A DNA stretch of 64,000 bases from Leptothermofonsia sichuanensis E412 (GTDB taxonomy: Bacteria > Cyanobacteriota > Cyanobacteriia > Leptolyngbyales > Leptolyngbyaceae), in NCBI RefSeq assembly GCF_019891175.1, contig NZ_CP072600.1, forward strand, positions 4,216,001 through 4,280,000, given 5' to 3'. Position 1 is the first letter of the stretch; every line of letters begins with the position of its first letter. Under the pieces are notes generated by a model. It saw nothing but the letters and a program-made list of their open reading frames with translations, did not search any database and was not told where the DNA came from. A program made the position numbers and the translations under genes. This document shows positions 47,249 to 57,526 of the stretch, piece by piece.

Positions 47249-47559
47249 TTTGTTGATTGAAGATGACTGTCCCTGTTTGGAGACAGTGTGAATTGCCGGT
47301 TTTATTGGAAGAAATCGAGCTGTCAAAGCACTTTCATTTTTTTGAAGTCACGACAGTATTGCTGATTGCTGGTATCAGTGACAGGGCGGTGATTGTCAGC
47401 CCCATCATCGGCATCAATTACTGCTTGGTAATTATGCTAGGGTTCTGGTGCGCGATCGCTCTGATTTCTCTGATTTCTTGCTTTGGACTATTTGAAAAAT
47501 CAATTCTGTAATCCATTTCTGAATTGATCTGCAATCATCACTAATTCAGGTCAAGACCT

Positions 47560-48639
47560 ATGACTACAACCATCCAACAACGCAGAACTCGCGATCTGTG
47601 GGATCGATTTTGCGACTGGATTACCAGCACTGAAAACCGGCTGTATATTGGCTGGTTCGGTGTTTTAATGATTCCCCTGTTGGGCGTCTCTGCCTGCGTT
47701 TTTATTATTGCCTTCATTGCGGCTCCCCCCGTTGATATTGACGGTATTCGAGAGCCAGTGGCGGGTTCTTTGCTCTATGGCAACAATCTCATTACAGCCG
47801 CCGTTGTCCCATCTTCCAATGCGATCGGCTTACACTTTTACCCCATTTGGGAAGCCGCCAGCATCGATGAATGGCTGTATAACGGTGGTCCCTACCAGAT
47901 GATTGGTGCCCACTACATCCCAGCCCTGTGCTGCTATATGGGGCGGGAGTGGGAGTTAAGCTATCGCCTGGGAATGCGCCCCTGGATTGCGGTTGCCTAT
48001 TCTGCACCGCTGGCTGCCACCACCTCTGTTTTCTGGATTTATCCAATCGGGCAGGGAAGTTTCTCTGATGGTTTGCCCATGGGCATTAGCGGCACGTTCA
48101 ATTTCATGTTCGTGTTCCAGGCAGAACACAACATCCTGATGCATCCTTTCCATATGCTGGGGGTTGCGGGGGTGTTTGGTGGCTCCCTGTTCTGTGCCAT
48201 GCACGGTAGCTTAGTCACCTCCAGCCTGGTCCGGGAAACAACTGAAACTGAATCTCAAAATTTGGGCTACAAGTTTGGGCAAGAAAATGAAACCTATAAC
48301 ATTGTGGCTGCCCACGGTTATTTTGGGCGTTTGATTTTCCAATACGCCAGCTTTAACAACAGTCGTTCTCTGCATTTCTTCCTGGGAGTGTTTCCCGTTG
48401 TTTGCATCTGGGCAACCGCTCTGGGTATCTGCACCATGGCTTTCAACCTGAATGGGTTTAACTTTAACCAATCGGTGCTGGATTCTCAGGGGCGGGTGAT
48501 TAACACCTGGGCAGATATCATCAATCGGGCAAATTTGGGATTTGAGGTGATGCATGAACGGAATGCTCACAACTTCCCGCTCGATCTTGCAGGGGGTAAA
48601 GCGATTCCAGTTGCCATGAAAGCTCCAGCGATCGGTTGA
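47560..48639 (+). CDS. psbA3: Far-red photosystem II D1 protein (PsbA3)
   Basis: 359 residues, a functional D1. [21 protein letters not shown] at the start; [14 protein letters not shown] keeps Asp170; [26 protein letters not shown] keeps Glu189, His190 and His198; the end [16 protein letters not shown] keeps His332, Glu333, His337, Asp342 and Ala344. So it can bind the Mn cluster, unlike ChlF. The C-terminal extension ([13 protein letters not shown]) would be processed. It is the far-red D1 by position at the head of the plus-strand FaRLiP genes. Confidence 0.95.
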   Translation: MTTTIQQRRTRDLWDRFCDWITSTENRLYIGWFGVLMIPLLGVSACVFIIAFIAAPPVDIDGIREPVAGSLLYGNNLITAAVVPSSNAIGLHFYPIWEAASIDEWLYNGGPYQMIGAHYIPALCCYMGREWELSYRLGMRPWIAVAYSAPLAATTSVFWIYPIGQGSFSDGLPMGISGTFNFMFVFQAEHNILMHPFHMLGVAGVFGGSLFCAMHGSLVTSSLVRETTETESQNLGYKFGQENETYNIVAAHGYFGRLIFQYASFNNSRSLHFFLGVFPVVCIWATALGICTMAFNLNGFNFNQSVLDSQGRVINTWADIINRANLGFEVMHERNAHNFPLDLAGGKAIPVAMKAPAIG

Positions 48640-48650
48640 GTCTGGTTGCC

Positions 48651-48691
48651 TTCCCCATTACAGCTGGATCGGCAATCGGTGTAATGGGGAA
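48651..48691 (+). terminator. Terminator hairpin after psbA3
   Basis: TTCCCCATTACA pairs perfectly with TGTAATGGGGAA (12 bp, 17-base loop), followed by TTTCTCTT. It begins 12 bases after the stop, so psbA3 may be transcribed alone. Confidence 0.75.
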
Positions 48692-48767
48692 TTTCTCTTC
48701 CCTCTAGATTTTTACTGGATTTTCACAAGTTTTCCACGTTCAAACATCCCTATCTAAGGAGAAATCG

Positions 48768-49244
48768 ATGAGTCTTGTCACAGAACTGGTTCTTAATGCT
48801 GACAGTGAAGCCCGTTATCCGGCTCCTAAGGAACTGCGCATCTTTCAGGACTTCCTGAAAACGGGCGATCAGCGGATTCGAATTGCTGGAACGCTGGCAG
48901 ACAACGAACAACGCATCATCCAAAATGGTTTTGCTAAGTTTTGGGAACGGTGTCCTGTGACACCCAGCAACAGCGGCAATCCTCGCAAAACGGCTTCTTG
49001 CCAGCGCGATGTGGGTTGGTACATCCGACTGATTGCTTACTCGATCCTGGCGGGCAGTGAACAACCTCTGGTTGAAATCGGCACGCTCGGAATTAAGGAA
49101 ATGTACAACTCGCTGGAAATTCCACTCAAAAATATTGTGGAGTGTATGCGTTGTATCAAAGAAGAGACGCTTTCCCTGCTGAGTCCTGAGGATGCAACTG
49201 AGGTTGCGCCCTACTTTGATCTGATCATTCGATCGCTGTCCTGA
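48768..49244 (+). CDS. Far-red allophycocyanin alpha-type subunit (ApcD2/D3/D5 class), first copy
   Basis: 158 residues of the ApcD-type phycobiliprotein fold. The chromophore Cys is in [19 protein letters not shown] (about residue 80), and the C-terminal EVAPYFDLIIRSLS matches the alpha end. FaRLiP clusters contain ApcD2, ApcD3 and ApcD5; which one this is cannot be fixed without alignment. It binds phycocyanobilin in a red-shifted phycobilisome core. It has a strong ribosome binding site (AAGGAG) 7 bases before ATG. Confidence 0.9.
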   Translation: MSLVTELVLNADSEARYPAPKELRIFQDFLKTGDQRIRIAGTLADNEQRIIQNGFAKFWERCPVTPSNSGNPRKTASCQRDVGWYIRLIAYSILAGSEQPLVEIGTLGIKEMYNSLEIPLKNIVECMRCIKEETLSLLSPEDATEVAPYFDLIIRSLS

Positions 49245-49428
49245 CCCAGGGATGGCGCTGAAAAACGGGTTGATTGACAGTTTATTCACAAAACATTCAA
49301 CCCACTTTTCATGCCAGATTTTCATATCAGACATGAGCCATTTCCAACGAATTGCGCACTACAGCTTTCGTCTCTACTCTCTCTTTTTTCCTACTGTTCT
49401 ATTAACTTGATTCATGGGAGATATCAAC

Positions 49429-49914
49429 ATGCAAGATGCGATTACATCACTGATTAATGCCTCAGATGTTCAGGGGCGCTATCTCGACAGTGCAGGGGTT
49501 GAGAAACTGCGGGCTTACTTTCAGAGTGGGGAATTGAGATCGCGGGCTGCCACCACCATCAGCGCCAATTCTTCCTCTATTGTGACTCAGGCAGTTGCCA
49601 AATCTTTGATGTATACCGATATCACAGCTCCTGGCGGCAATATGTATACCTGCCGTCGCTACGCTGCCTGCATTCGGGACATGGACTACTTTTTGCGTTA
49701 TGCAACCTATGCCATGCTGGCTGGAGATCCTTCCATTCTGGATGAGCGAATTCTGAATGGACTGAGAGAAACCTATAACTCATTGGGTGTCCCAATTGGG
49801 GGAACGATTCGAGCCATTCAAGCTATGAAAGATGTGACTGCCGATCTGGTCGGAGCTGAGGCTGGCAAGGAAATGGGCGTCTACTTTGACTACATCTGCT
49901 CTGGATTAAGCTAG
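49429..49914 (+). CDS. apcB2: Far-red allophycocyanin beta subunit (ApcB2)
   Basis: 161 residues from ATG 49429 (an in-frame ATG five codons earlier is weaker). [20 protein letters not shown] is the ApcB N-terminus; the bilin Cys is in [20 protein letters not shown] (about residue 81). The conserved Asn71 region ([19 protein letters not shown]) is present. It pairs with the ApcD-type alpha subunits. I use apcB2 because the FaRLiP beta subunit is so named as far as I recall; apcB3 belongs to the low-light cluster. Confidence 0.9.
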   Translation: MQDAITSLINASDVQGRYLDSAGVEKLRAYFQSGELRSRAATTISANSSSIVTQAVAKSLMYTDITAPGGNMYTCRRYAACIRDMDYFLRYATYAMLAGDPSILDERILNGLRETYNSLGVPIGGTIRAIQAMKDVTADLVGAEAGKEMGVYFDYICSGLS

Positions 49915-50083
49915 AACTCTGCTAGATGGAATGATTAGCAGCGGAGAACCATTGTGGATGAACTGAATGAACAAAGGGTGTCTGTCCTCCACCTGTGAAT
50001 CATCTGAGTTCGCTATGAACTCCGCTGCTGATTTCTTCGCCAACTACTGAAATGTGAAATCGTTGAATCTTTAGGTTACTGGC

Positions 50084-50563
50084 ATGAGTATTGTTACACG
50101 CTCAATTGCGATCGCTGATCGGGAAGCCCGTTATTTAAGCCCAGGAGAACTCCACGCGATCGGCGAATATTTTGCAGCGGGGAGCGATCGCCTGCGCATT
50201 GCCACCGTCCTGGTCGCCAATGAACGCTATATCGTTGAACATGGAAGCCTGCGTTTCTGGCAACGCTGCCCGGTGACACCGAGTAACAGTGGTAATCCCA
50301 CTTACCGGGCATCTTGCCAGCGAGATCAAGCCTGGTATGTGAGGCTGGTGTCCTATGGGGTGATGGCCGGTGATATTACCCCGATCGAAAAAATTGGGGT
50401 AAAGGGCGGCAAAGAAATGTATAACTCGCTCGGTGTGCCGCTCAGAAATGTTGTTGAATGTATGTCTTGTATTAAAGAAGTGGCAATGGAACTGTTAAGC
50501 CTGGAAGATGCCGCAGTCGTTGCTCCTTACTTTGATTGCATCATTCAAGGACTGACTCCTTAG
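50084..50563 (+). CDS. Far-red allophycocyanin alpha-type subunit (ApcD2/D3/D5 class), second copy
   Basis: 159 residues. Bilin Cys in YRASCQRDQAWYVRLVSY; KEMYNSLGVPLRNVVECMSC and the C-terminus VAPYFDCIIQGLTP match the class. It differs from the other two copies by the GVKGGKEM segment and an extra Cys near position 153. Order in the cluster: alpha, beta, alpha, ApcE2, alpha. Confidence 0.9.
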   Translation: MSIVTRSIAIADREARYLSPGELHAIGEYFAAGSDRLRIATVLVANERYIVEHGSLRFWQRCPVTPSNSGNPTYRASCQRDQAWYVRLVSYGVMAGDITPIEKIGVKGGKEMYNSLGVPLRNVVECMSCIKEVAMELLSLEDAAVVAPYFDCIIQGLTP

Positions 50564-50675
50564 GCAATTTTTCAAACAGAATATACCCATCACTGTGAGT
50601 AGATGGGCAAATCAGTGGATGTGTACAGAAGAATCTGTTATTCAAACCTGTTTTTTAGGGAGCAATTGAAGTCTC

Positions 50676-53042
50676 ATGAGTCCTCATGCAAGCAGCGGCA
50701 GTCCTGCCATATTCCCCCAGCAATACCGCACTTTACCAGTTGCCGTCATTTCACAAGCGGAACAACAGGATCGGTTTTTCAAGCAAAGTGAACTACGGGA
50801 ATTGACCAGCTTTTTCCGCTCTGGTGGAAAGCGGTTGGAGGTTGCAACCGTTCTCACAGAACATGCCAATGAGATTGTGGAAGCGGCAGCCAATCGCATC
50901 TTTTATGGGGGTTCACCAATGGCGTATCTGGAAGCGCCACCAAACCGTGAAAACCTGCCAGGGTACAACCGTCCCCTGCGAGAAAGAAAGGCACCGCCTA
51001 AGGAAAGGCTGAAAATTGAAACCCCCAGTTACGGGAATCCGCTGCGTGGTATTTCAGAATTCATGCAGACTCAGTTCAGCGGCGATCGCGATCCACTGCC
51101 GGGTGGTTTTCGGCTGATCCATGTGAAGCGCTACGGACCGCGCCGCATGAAGAATTCAATGCGAGATCTTGCCTGGTTTCTACGTTATGTCACCTATGCC
51201 ATTGTGGCGGGGGATGCCAGCATTTTAACGGTGAACGTGCGGGGGCTGCGGGGGGTCATTCCTGAAGATGTAACCGAAGCAACCGTTGTTGCCATCCGGG
51301 AAATGCGCTGGCGATCGCTGGGCTATTTCAAACGGGATGCAGAAGCCAGCGACCTGATCCGAGAATATTTTGATGTCCTGATCACTGATTACCTGGCTGA
51401 AAAACCTTCAAACCGGGTGCGCCAGGGGGTTTCCAACGACCAGCAGGGTCTGGAACTACCTGAAAATTATGCCCTGTCAGGCATTCCACGCCATCGGTTT
51501 GTGATGAAGCCCAACCTGGCCGAAACGGAGAAGCAGGAAGTCATTAAAGCCGCTTACCGGCAGGTATTTGAACGGGATATCACCCGTGAATATGGGATCA
51601 GTCTGACGGATCTGGAATCCAGGTTTCGGAGTCATGAGATTTCAACCAAAGAGTTCATTCGCCGCCTGGGTAAGTCCCGGCTTTACCGGAAGGAATTTTA
51701 TGAACCCTTTGTTATCAGTCGGTTTATTGAACTGGCAACGCGGCACTTTTTGGGCCGTGGGATCAGTTCTCCAGAAGAATTTCAGCACTATTTTGATCTT
51801 GTTTCACAGCGCGGATGGGCTGCTTTGATTGACACGCTGGTGGATTCTCAAGAATATGCCGATTACTTTGGGGAAGAGATGGTTCCCTATTTACGGGGCT
51901 ACGGCGTGGAAGCCCAGGAATGTCGCAACTGGGGTCCGCAACTGCATCTCTTCCGGTTTAGTGCTTCTGCTCACAAAATACCTCAGTTCATTACCCAATT
52001 TGGGGATTATCAGAAACCGCTGCCGAATCAGCACCCCTATGGCGCTGGTAATGATCCGCTGGAAATTCGATTTGGTGCCATCTTTCCACAGCCAGCCTGG
52101 AAAGGGAATGATCATCCCGCTGCGTTCAATAAAGATCATCGTCGCATTTTGATTAGTTGTGACACGGGCGATGACCACGGTAATCATGCGGTCAACTGGG
52201 GGCTGGTTCCTGGGCGCTCGAATCGACAGCCCTTGAGACTGGATCAGATGGCTCATTTGAATGGTCATTCGGGTAAACCCTCCCAGCAAGGACCCAGTGT
52301 CAATCTGGCGAAAAACTCACCCGCTGCCATTATTGACGGGGCCTATCGCCAGCTATTTGGACGGGAGGTGTACCCGGAGCAGCGATTAACTCCAGCCGAG
52401 TTGAAGCTGAAAAGCGGTGAAATCACGGTGCGAGAATTTATCCGCCAACTGGCAAAGTCGCGCCCCTTCCGGCGGGTGTCCTGGGATTCGCTTTATATCA
52501 CAAAGGCGATCGAATACATTCACCGTCGCCTGTTAGGGCGTCCGACCTATGGACGGCAGGAAATGGGACGTTACTACGATATTTGTGCTCGCAAAGGCTT
52601 CTATGCCCTGATTGATGAACTGGTGGATAGTCCTGAATACATCGCTGCCTTTGGCGAAGATACGGTTCCCTACGAGCGGTTTGTCACTCCACGGGGGTAT
52701 GAGTTGCGATCGCGCAGTAGCACAGGCAGTCTGCGCCTCCAGCATGAACGCCTGGGTAGCACAATGCCAGGACCACGGGTTGCTGAAAACTTTAGTGGTT
52801 GGATTAAGGCGGCTTTAGAGGGCGGTGATGCTGCCCACCGACGGCCCCAACGGAAAACCACCACTATGGAGCAAAAACCCCTCAGTCTGGAAGTCCTGGA
52901 TACAGTCAAACAACTTCACCTTGATTCAGACACGGCGACTGAAGCCAGCCAGACACCCAATTCTCAAACAGCAGAAGAACCATCCAGGCAACCGCCAGAA
53001 ACGGTTCAGCCAGCTTTGAGTGAAACCGGCGGGCAACGGTAA
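50676..53042 (+). CDS. apcE2: Far-red phycobilisome core-membrane linker ApcE2
   Basis: 788 residues. The N-terminal phycobilin domain (about 20-245) lacks the bilin Cys: the loop reads VIPEDV (194-199), the known ApcE2 change, so the chromophore is held without a covalent bond and absorbs further to the red. A PB-loop insert (about 85-150) is kept. Two linker (REP) domains follow, at about 270-450 (KQEVIKAAYRQVFERDITREY) and 545-700 (IDGAYRQLFGREVYPEQRL), so the core has two cylinders. The C-terminus (about 720-788) is a low-complexity tail. Standard ApcE has 2-4 REP domains. Confidence 0.95.
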   Translation: MSPHASSGSPAIFPQQYRTLPVAVISQAEQQDRFFKQSELRELTSFFRSGGKRLEVATVLTEHANEIVEAAANRIFYGGSPMAYLEAPPNRENLPGYNRPLRERKAPPKERLKIETPSYGNPLRGISEFMQTQFSGDRDPLPGGFRLIHVKRYGPRRMKNSMRDLAWFLRYVTYAIVAGDASILTVNVRGLRGVIPEDVTEATVVAIREMRWRSLGYFKRDAEASDLIREYFDVLITDYLAEKPSNRVRQGVSNDQQGLELPENYALSGIPRHRFVMKPNLAETEKQEVIKAAYRQVFERDITREYGISLTDLESRFRSHEISTKEFIRRLGKSRLYRKEFYEPFVISRFIELATRHFLGRGISSPEEFQHYFDLVSQRGWAALIDTLVDSQEYADYFGEEMVPYLRGYGVEAQECRNWGPQLHLFRFSASAHKIPQFITQFGDYQKPLPNQHPYGAGNDPLEIRFGAIFPQPAWKGNDHPAAFNKDHRRILISCDTGDDHGNHAVNWGLVPGRSNRQPLRLDQMAHLNGHSGKPSQQGPSVNLAKNSPAAIIDGAYRQLFGREVYPEQRLTPAELKLKSGEITVREFIRQLAKSRPFRRVSWDSLYITKAIEYIHRRLLGRPTYGRQEMGRYYDICARKGFYALIDELVDSPEYIAAFGEDTVPYERFVTPRGYELRSRSSTGSLRLQHERLGSTMPGPRVAENFSGWIKAALEGGDAAHRRPQRKTTTMEQKPLSLEVLDTVKQLHLDSDTATEASQTPNSQTAEEPSRQPPETVQPALSETGGQR

Positions 53043-53283
53043 CCCGTGTGTTGATTTCAGGAGTTTGCAACCCTATGGCAAAACTTGATCGATCAGATTC
53101 AGTGTTTATCAAACACTTTTATCGAAAATCTCTGGTAGGGTCGCGGGAACGCTCTTTCATTCCAGAAATTAGCACCCGGTTAAACCCTCGCATCTGGAAG
53201 CGGTGGATTCGTCGGTTCACCCATTCCCCACACCTCCACATAGGTTGGTTTGGAGGTGTCCGAATTGTCTCAGGAGGAAAACG

Positions 53284-53805
53284 ATGAGTCTTGTTCAGCA
53301 AGTGATTTTGAATGCGGATGAGGAATTGCGGTATCCAACACCCGGTGAAATCCGCATGCTCCAGGGCTTTTGTAAAACGGGCGATCGCCGCATTCGGATC
53401 GCTCAAACCCTGGCAGACCATGAAAAGGAACTGGTGGAAAAGGGCTGTGTCAAGTTCTGGAAACGCTGTCCGGTGACTCCCAGCCGGAGTGGAAATCCCC
53501 GTAAAACTGCCTCCTGCCAGCGAGATCAGGGCTGGTATATCCGCCTCATTGCTTACTGCGTTTTAGCCGGTAATGAGAAGCCCCTGCTGGACATTGGCAC
53601 CCTTGGCATGAAGGAAATGTACATTTCCCTGGGAATTCCGCTGGCAAATTGGGTTGAAGCAGTGCGCTGCCTGAAAGAGGAGGCGATCGCACTGCTGGGC
53701 GAAGAAGATGCGGTTGAAGTCATTCCCTATTTCGACCACATTATTCAAACCCTCGCCACGCCGGGTGCTCCCTACTTTGTCCACGAGGGCAAGTTGGAGT
53801 ACTGA
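53284..53805 (+). CDS. Far-red allophycocyanin alpha-type subunit (ApcD2/D3/D5 class), third copy
   Basis: 173 residues from ATG 53284, preceded by GGAGG at 8 bases; upstream in-frame extension has no start support. Bilin Cys in [19 protein letters not shown]. The C-terminus is about 12 residues longer than the other copies (after [13 protein letters not shown] comes [15 protein letters not shown]), a visible difference. Closest by eye to the first copy (48768). Confidence 0.9.
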   Translation: MSLVQQVILNADEELRYPTPGEIRMLQGFCKTGDRRIRIAQTLADHEKELVEKGCVKFWKRCPVTPSRSGNPRKTASCQRDQGWYIRLIAYCVLAGNEKPLLDIGTLGMKEMYISLGIPLANWVEAVRCLKEEAIALLGEEDAVEVIPYFDHIIQTLATPGAPYFVHEGKLEY

Positions 53806-53869
53806 GGCCAGTGCTTCTCGTCCGACACGACCAGGCTCCAACCTGGTCACGAGTGCCAACAACTCTCCT

Positions 53870-53945
53870 CACTTCTCACTCCTCACTCCTCACTTCTCAC
53901 TCCTCACTCCTCACTCCTCACTTCTTACCCCTCTCCCCTTACTCG
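53870..53945. repeat. Tandem CACTCCT/CACTTCT heptamers
   Basis: About nine CTCCTCA/CTTCTCA units in tandem between the third alpha gene and psbD. Same family as 26456-26520 read in reverse. Confidence 0.85.
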
Positions 53946-53983
53946 TCTCACCACTCGCCGCTCAATCAAAGGAGGAACTTTCA

Positions 53984-55045
53984 ATGACCATTGCCATTCA
54001 ACGCCCCCCAGTCTGGGTGGATTGGTTGAATACACTGGATGACTGGCTGAAGCGCGATCGCTTCGTCTTCATTGGCTGGTCCGGGTTACTGCTCTTTCCC
54101 TGTGCTTACCTGGCGTTTGGAAGCTGGTTTACAGGCACGACCTTTGTCAGCTCCTGGTACACCCATGGACTCGCCAGTTCCTATCTGGAAGGTTGCAACT
54201 TCCTCACCGCTGCCGTTTCCACCCCGGCAGACAGCATGGGGCATTCCCTCTTAACCCTGTGGGGACCCGAAGCCCAGGGAGACTTTACCCGCTGGTGTCA
54301 AATCGGTGGGCTGTGGACCTTCACCGCTCTGCATGGTGCTCTTGGCTTAATGGGGTTTGCCCTGCGCCAAATTGAAATTGCCCGGTTGGTAGGTATCCGC
54401 CCCTATAATGCGCTTGCTTTTTCAGCCCCGATCGCTACTTTTGTGGCTACCTTTCTCATCTATCCCTTAGGGCAATCCAGTTGGTTTTTTGGTCCCAGTT
54501 TTGGGGTGGCTGGCATCTTTCGATTCATTTTGTTCGTCCAGGGCTTCCACAACTTCACCCTCAACCCATTTCACATGATGGGGGTTGCAGGGGTGTTAGG
54601 CGGAGCGTTACTCTGCGCGATTCATGGTGCAACGGTCCAAAACACCCTGTACGAAGATAGCCGCAGCTACAACACCTTTGGTGGATTCAGCCCCACCCAG
54701 GGAGAAGAAACCTACTCGTTTGTGACAGCAAACCGTTTCTGGTCTCAAATTTTTGGGATTGCCTTTTCCAACAAGCGCTGGTTGCACTTTTTCATGCTAT
54801 TTGTCCCGGTCACTGGCTTGTGGATGAGCGCGATCGGCATGATTGGGCTGGCGTTTAACCTGCGGGCCTATGACTTCGTATCCCAGGAAATTCGGGCGGC
54901 GGAAGACCCGGAGTTTGAAACTTTCTACACCAAAAACATTTTGCTGAATGAAGGATTGCGCGTCTGGATGGCAGAGCAAGATCAACCCCATGAGCACTTC
55001 GTCTTCCCTGATGAAGTTCTACCGCGAGGCAATGCGGCAGGATAA
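53984..55045 (+). CDS. psbD3: Far-red photosystem II D2 protein (PsbD3)
   Basis: 353 residues from ATG 53984, with GGAGG 11 bases upstream. [29 protein letters not shown] is the D2 N-terminus; [19 protein letters not shown] and [15 protein letters not shown] (C-terminus) are conserved. It forms the reaction centre with PsbA3. It is not overlapped with psbC as in the standard operon; 332 bases of repeat-containing DNA separate them. Confidence 0.94.
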   Translation: MTIAIQRPPVWVDWLNTLDDWLKRDRFVFIGWSGLLLFPCAYLAFGSWFTGTTFVSSWYTHGLASSYLEGCNFLTAAVSTPADSMGHSLLTLWGPEAQGDFTRWCQIGGLWTFTALHGALGLMGFALRQIEIARLVGIRPYNALAFSAPIATFVATFLIYPLGQSSWFFGPSFGVAGIFRFILFVQGFHNFTLNPFHMMGVAGVLGGALLCAIHGATVQNTLYEDSRSYNTFGGFSPTQGEETYSFVTANRFWSQIFGIAFSNKRWLHFFMLFVPVTGLWMSAIGMIGLAFNLRAYDFVSQEIRAAEDPEFETFYTKNILLNEGLRVWMAEQDQPHEHFVFPDEVLPRGNAAG

Positions 55046-55151
55046 AACACCGCTAAAGGAACAGAAAAAAGGCGCTGCCGGATCAGGATAAAAAGCGCAG
55101 GATGAATCAAACCAGGGTTTCAACCATCCTGCGACCCCTTGATCACCAATA

Positions 55152-55225
55152 CCAGCAGTGCCTGCGGAATAAAGTTGCTCTAAAGGTTGCTCTAGCAGTT
55201 GCTCTAACAAAGTTGCTCTAACAGT
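55152..55225. repeat. Tandem AGTTGCTCTA repeats
   Basis: Four to five units of (A)GTTGCTCTA(A) between psbD3 and psbC2, near the middle of a 332-base non-coding gap. No gene in that gap. Confidence 0.75.
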
Positions 55226-55377
55226 GATGGGTTATGAGTTTTGAGTTTCGAATTGCGATTAAATTCCAACTCACAGCTCAAAGCTCATAACCCGTCTTTC
55301 CTAAAATTCTAGCGGACATTTCCACCTTCTAGAAACTTTCCTCAACCCCTCTTAACAAAGGAAATCTTTGACAAGCT

Positions 55378-56796
55378 ATGACAACACTGTTTGATCGGGC
55401 AGTCGTCCAGACTGAGAAGACTGCCAAAGGTCTAAAAATTACCACTGCCAGAGAAGGGCGCGATGAAGCATCCACAGGTTATGCGTGGTGGGCAGGCAAT
55501 GCCCGGTTCATCAACCTATCTGGGCGTTTCCTCGGTGCCCATGTTGCCCATGCCGGGCTGATTGCCTTCTGGGCAGGAGCCATGTTGTTGTATGAAGTGG
55601 CTCACTATGTTCCCGAAAAACCCATGTATGAACAGGGCATGATTTTGATGCCCCACGTCGCCACCTTAGGGTTTGGCGTTGGTCACGGGGGCGAAGTCGT
55701 TGATATTACGCCCTTTTTTGTGATCGGGGTGCTGCACTTAATTGGGTCTGCTGTTTTAGGCTTTGGGGGCATTTATCACGCCCTTCGTGGACCAGAAAAG
55801 CTGGCTGGCTTCTTCGATTTTGACTGGGATGATAAGGATAAAATCACCACCATTCTGGGAATTAATCTGATCTTTCTGGGGATTGGAGCCTGGCTGCTGG
55901 TTGCCAAAGCTATGCTGTGGGGCGGGTTGTATGACACCTGGGCACCGGGTGGTGGAGATGTTCGCCTCATTACCCATCCCACACTCAATCCACTTCGGAT
56001 CTTTGGCTACCTGTTTCGCTCCCCCTACGGCGAAGCTGGCTGGATCATTGGTGTGAATAACCTGGAAGATATCGTCGGTGGTCATATCTGGATGGGTGGC
56101 ATCCTGATTGCGGGCGGCATCTGGCATATTCTGACCAAGCCCTGGAAGTGGACCCATGGCGTCTTTACCTGGTCAGGGGAGGCTTACCTTGCCCAGAGTC
56201 TTGGCAATGTTTGTGGTCAGGCATTCATTGCAACCTTCTTCATCTGGTTCAATAACACCGCTTATCCCAGTGAATTTTATGGACCCACGATCGCAGAAGC
56301 CTCCCAGGCGCAGGCACTGGTGTTTCTGGTGCGGGATCAGAAATTGGGAGCAAATGTAGCCTCAGCCCAGGGACCCACTGGCTTGGGGAAATATTTGCAG
56401 CGATCGCCGACGGGTGAAATTATCTTTGGTGGTGAAACGATGCGCTTTTGGGATTGCCGTGCCCCCTGGCTGGAGCCTTTACGGGGTACCAATGGGCTGG
56501 ATCTGGACAAACTGAGAAACGACGTGCAACCCTGGCAAATTCGGACAGCCGCAGAGTATATGACCCATGGCCCAATTGGTTCACTAAACTCAGTGGGTGG
56601 GTTGGCGACCGAAATTAATTCCTTCAACTTTGTCGGTCCCCGCGCCTGGCTGGCTGCCTTCCACTTCATCGTGGCATTCCTGTTCCTGGTTGGTCACCTC
56701 TGGCACGCAGGGCGCTCCCGGGCCGCAGAAGCAGGCTTTGTGAGAGGCATCAACCGCGAAGATGAACCTGTTTTGTCCATGCCTGATTTGGATTAG
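55378..56796 (+). CDS. psbC2: Far-red photosystem II CP43 (PsbC2)
   Basis: 472 residues, a full CP43: six helices and a large lumenal loop (about 290-420) with [20 protein letters not shown], where the Arg357 next to the Mn cluster is kept. [15 protein letters not shown] is the start; [22 protein letters not shown] ends the last helix. The Mn-ligand Glu354 lies in GGETMRFWD. Confidence 0.95.
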   Translation: MTTLFDRAVVQTEKTAKGLKITTAREGRDEASTGYAWWAGNARFINLSGRFLGAHVAHAGLIAFWAGAMLLYEVAHYVPEKPMYEQGMILMPHVATLGFGVGHGGEVVDITPFFVIGVLHLIGSAVLGFGGIYHALRGPEKLAGFFDFDWDDKDKITTILGINLIFLGIGAWLLVAKAMLWGGLYDTWAPGGGDVRLITHPTLNPLRIFGYLFRSPYGEAGWIIGVNNLEDIVGGHIWMGGILIAGGIWHILTKPWKWTHGVFTWSGEAYLAQSLGNVCGQAFIATFFIWFNNTAYPSEFYGPTIAEASQAQALVFLVRDQKLGANVASAQGPTGLGKYLQRSPTGEIIFGGETMRFWDCRAPWLEPLRGTNGLDLDKLRNDVQPWQIRTAAEYMTHGPIGSLNSVGGLATEINSFNFVGPRAWLAAFHFIVAFLFLVGHLWHAGRSRAAEAGFVRGINREDEPVLSMPDLD

Positions 56797-56814
56797 ATCC
56801 TCGACAGCGGTTTG

Positions 56815-56965
56815 ACGATGAATGGTGAATGGGGAACCCACATTCATCATTCATCATTCCTCATCCATCACCCATATACAGGATCGCCATACTCGGCATC
56901 GCCAGCCCATATTCTTTAATTCATACTCCCTATTCTCTACTCCCTATTCCCTATTCTCCATTTTC
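56815..56965. repeat. ATTCATC and TACTCCCTAT tandem repeats
   Basis: ATTCATCATTCATC and CTATTCTCTACTCCCTATTCC short tandem arrays between psbC2 and the small membrane protein gene. Confidence 0.75.
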
Positions 56966-56978
56966 CGTTTCCTGCAAT

Positions 56979-57338
56979 ATGTCTCACCTGATGGTTTTGC
57001 AAACCAATTCCAGTCAGCCAATCAGTGTTACTTTTTGCTTCTTCCTTGCCTGGCTGCTGATTCTGCTGATCTTCTGGAGTACCTGGGCAGTGGTCAAAGA
57101 CACGGTTGATCAAGCGGCACAATTGCATCAAATTCCCTGTGCCAGGTGCCAATTCTTCACCCACAGTTATTACCTCAAATGTACGGTTCATCCGTCAAAG
57201 GCACTGTCTGAAGAGGCGATCGGCTGTCCCGATTTTCAAGCGGTTACAAACCCATATACAGCCTCTTCACTGGTGCCTTCTCAAACAGCCCATTGGAGGC
57301 AAAAAACCAGCAGAAGCAAATCGACGCGCAGAGTATGA
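56979..57338 (+). CDS. Small Cys-rich single-TM protein (paralogue of the gene at 16047)
   Basis: 119 residues from ATG 56979. One membrane helix (about 16-40, VTFCFFLAWLLILLIFWSTW), then HQIPCARCQFFTHSYYLKC and TVHPSKALSEEAIGCPDF. The Cys spacing is the same as in the 16047 protein, minus one Cys (Ser at the HPS position). The C-terminus is a basic Ser/Lys-rich tail. It lies between psbC2 and psbB2, so it is probably far-red-induced. Function unknown; assembly or metal delivery to photosystem II is a guess. Confidence 0.75.
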   Translation: MSHLMVLQTNSSQPISVTFCFFLAWLLILLIFWSTWAVVKDTVDQAAQLHQIPCARCQFFTHSYYLKCTVHPSKALSEEAIGCPDFQAVTNPYTASSLVPSQTAHWRQKTSRSKSTRRV

Positions 57339-57379
57339 GAAAGAGGCGATAAGTAGTATTCAGAAGCCAGACGCCAGAA

Positions 57380-57430
57380 AGGGAATGACTCCTGAATTCT
57401 GAATTCTAAATTCTGACTCCTGAATTCTAC
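57380..57430. repeat. GAATTCT tandem repeat
   Basis: CCTGAATTCTGAATTCTAAATTCTGACT and again CCTGAATTCTA, STRR-like, upstream of psbB2. Confidence 0.7.
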
Positions 57431-57526
57431 CCGCTGCCCTGGCAATCATCTGCCACTTTAAGTGATTACCCTTTCAATCAAGTTTTCTTTGACTCATCAC
57501 GTGTTTAGAAAAAGGAGCATTAGCTA

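Noticed and set aside
47257-47511. 84-residue hydrophobic open frame upstream of psbA3
   Set aside because: It begins at TTG without a ribosome binding site and overlaps the psbA3 promoter region; no family seen. It could be real, but support is too weak to list.
48768-53805. Assigning apcD2, apcD3 and apcD5 individually
   Set aside because: All three copies have the same bilin motif, and I could not separate the subtypes without reference sequences, so gene symbols are left empty.
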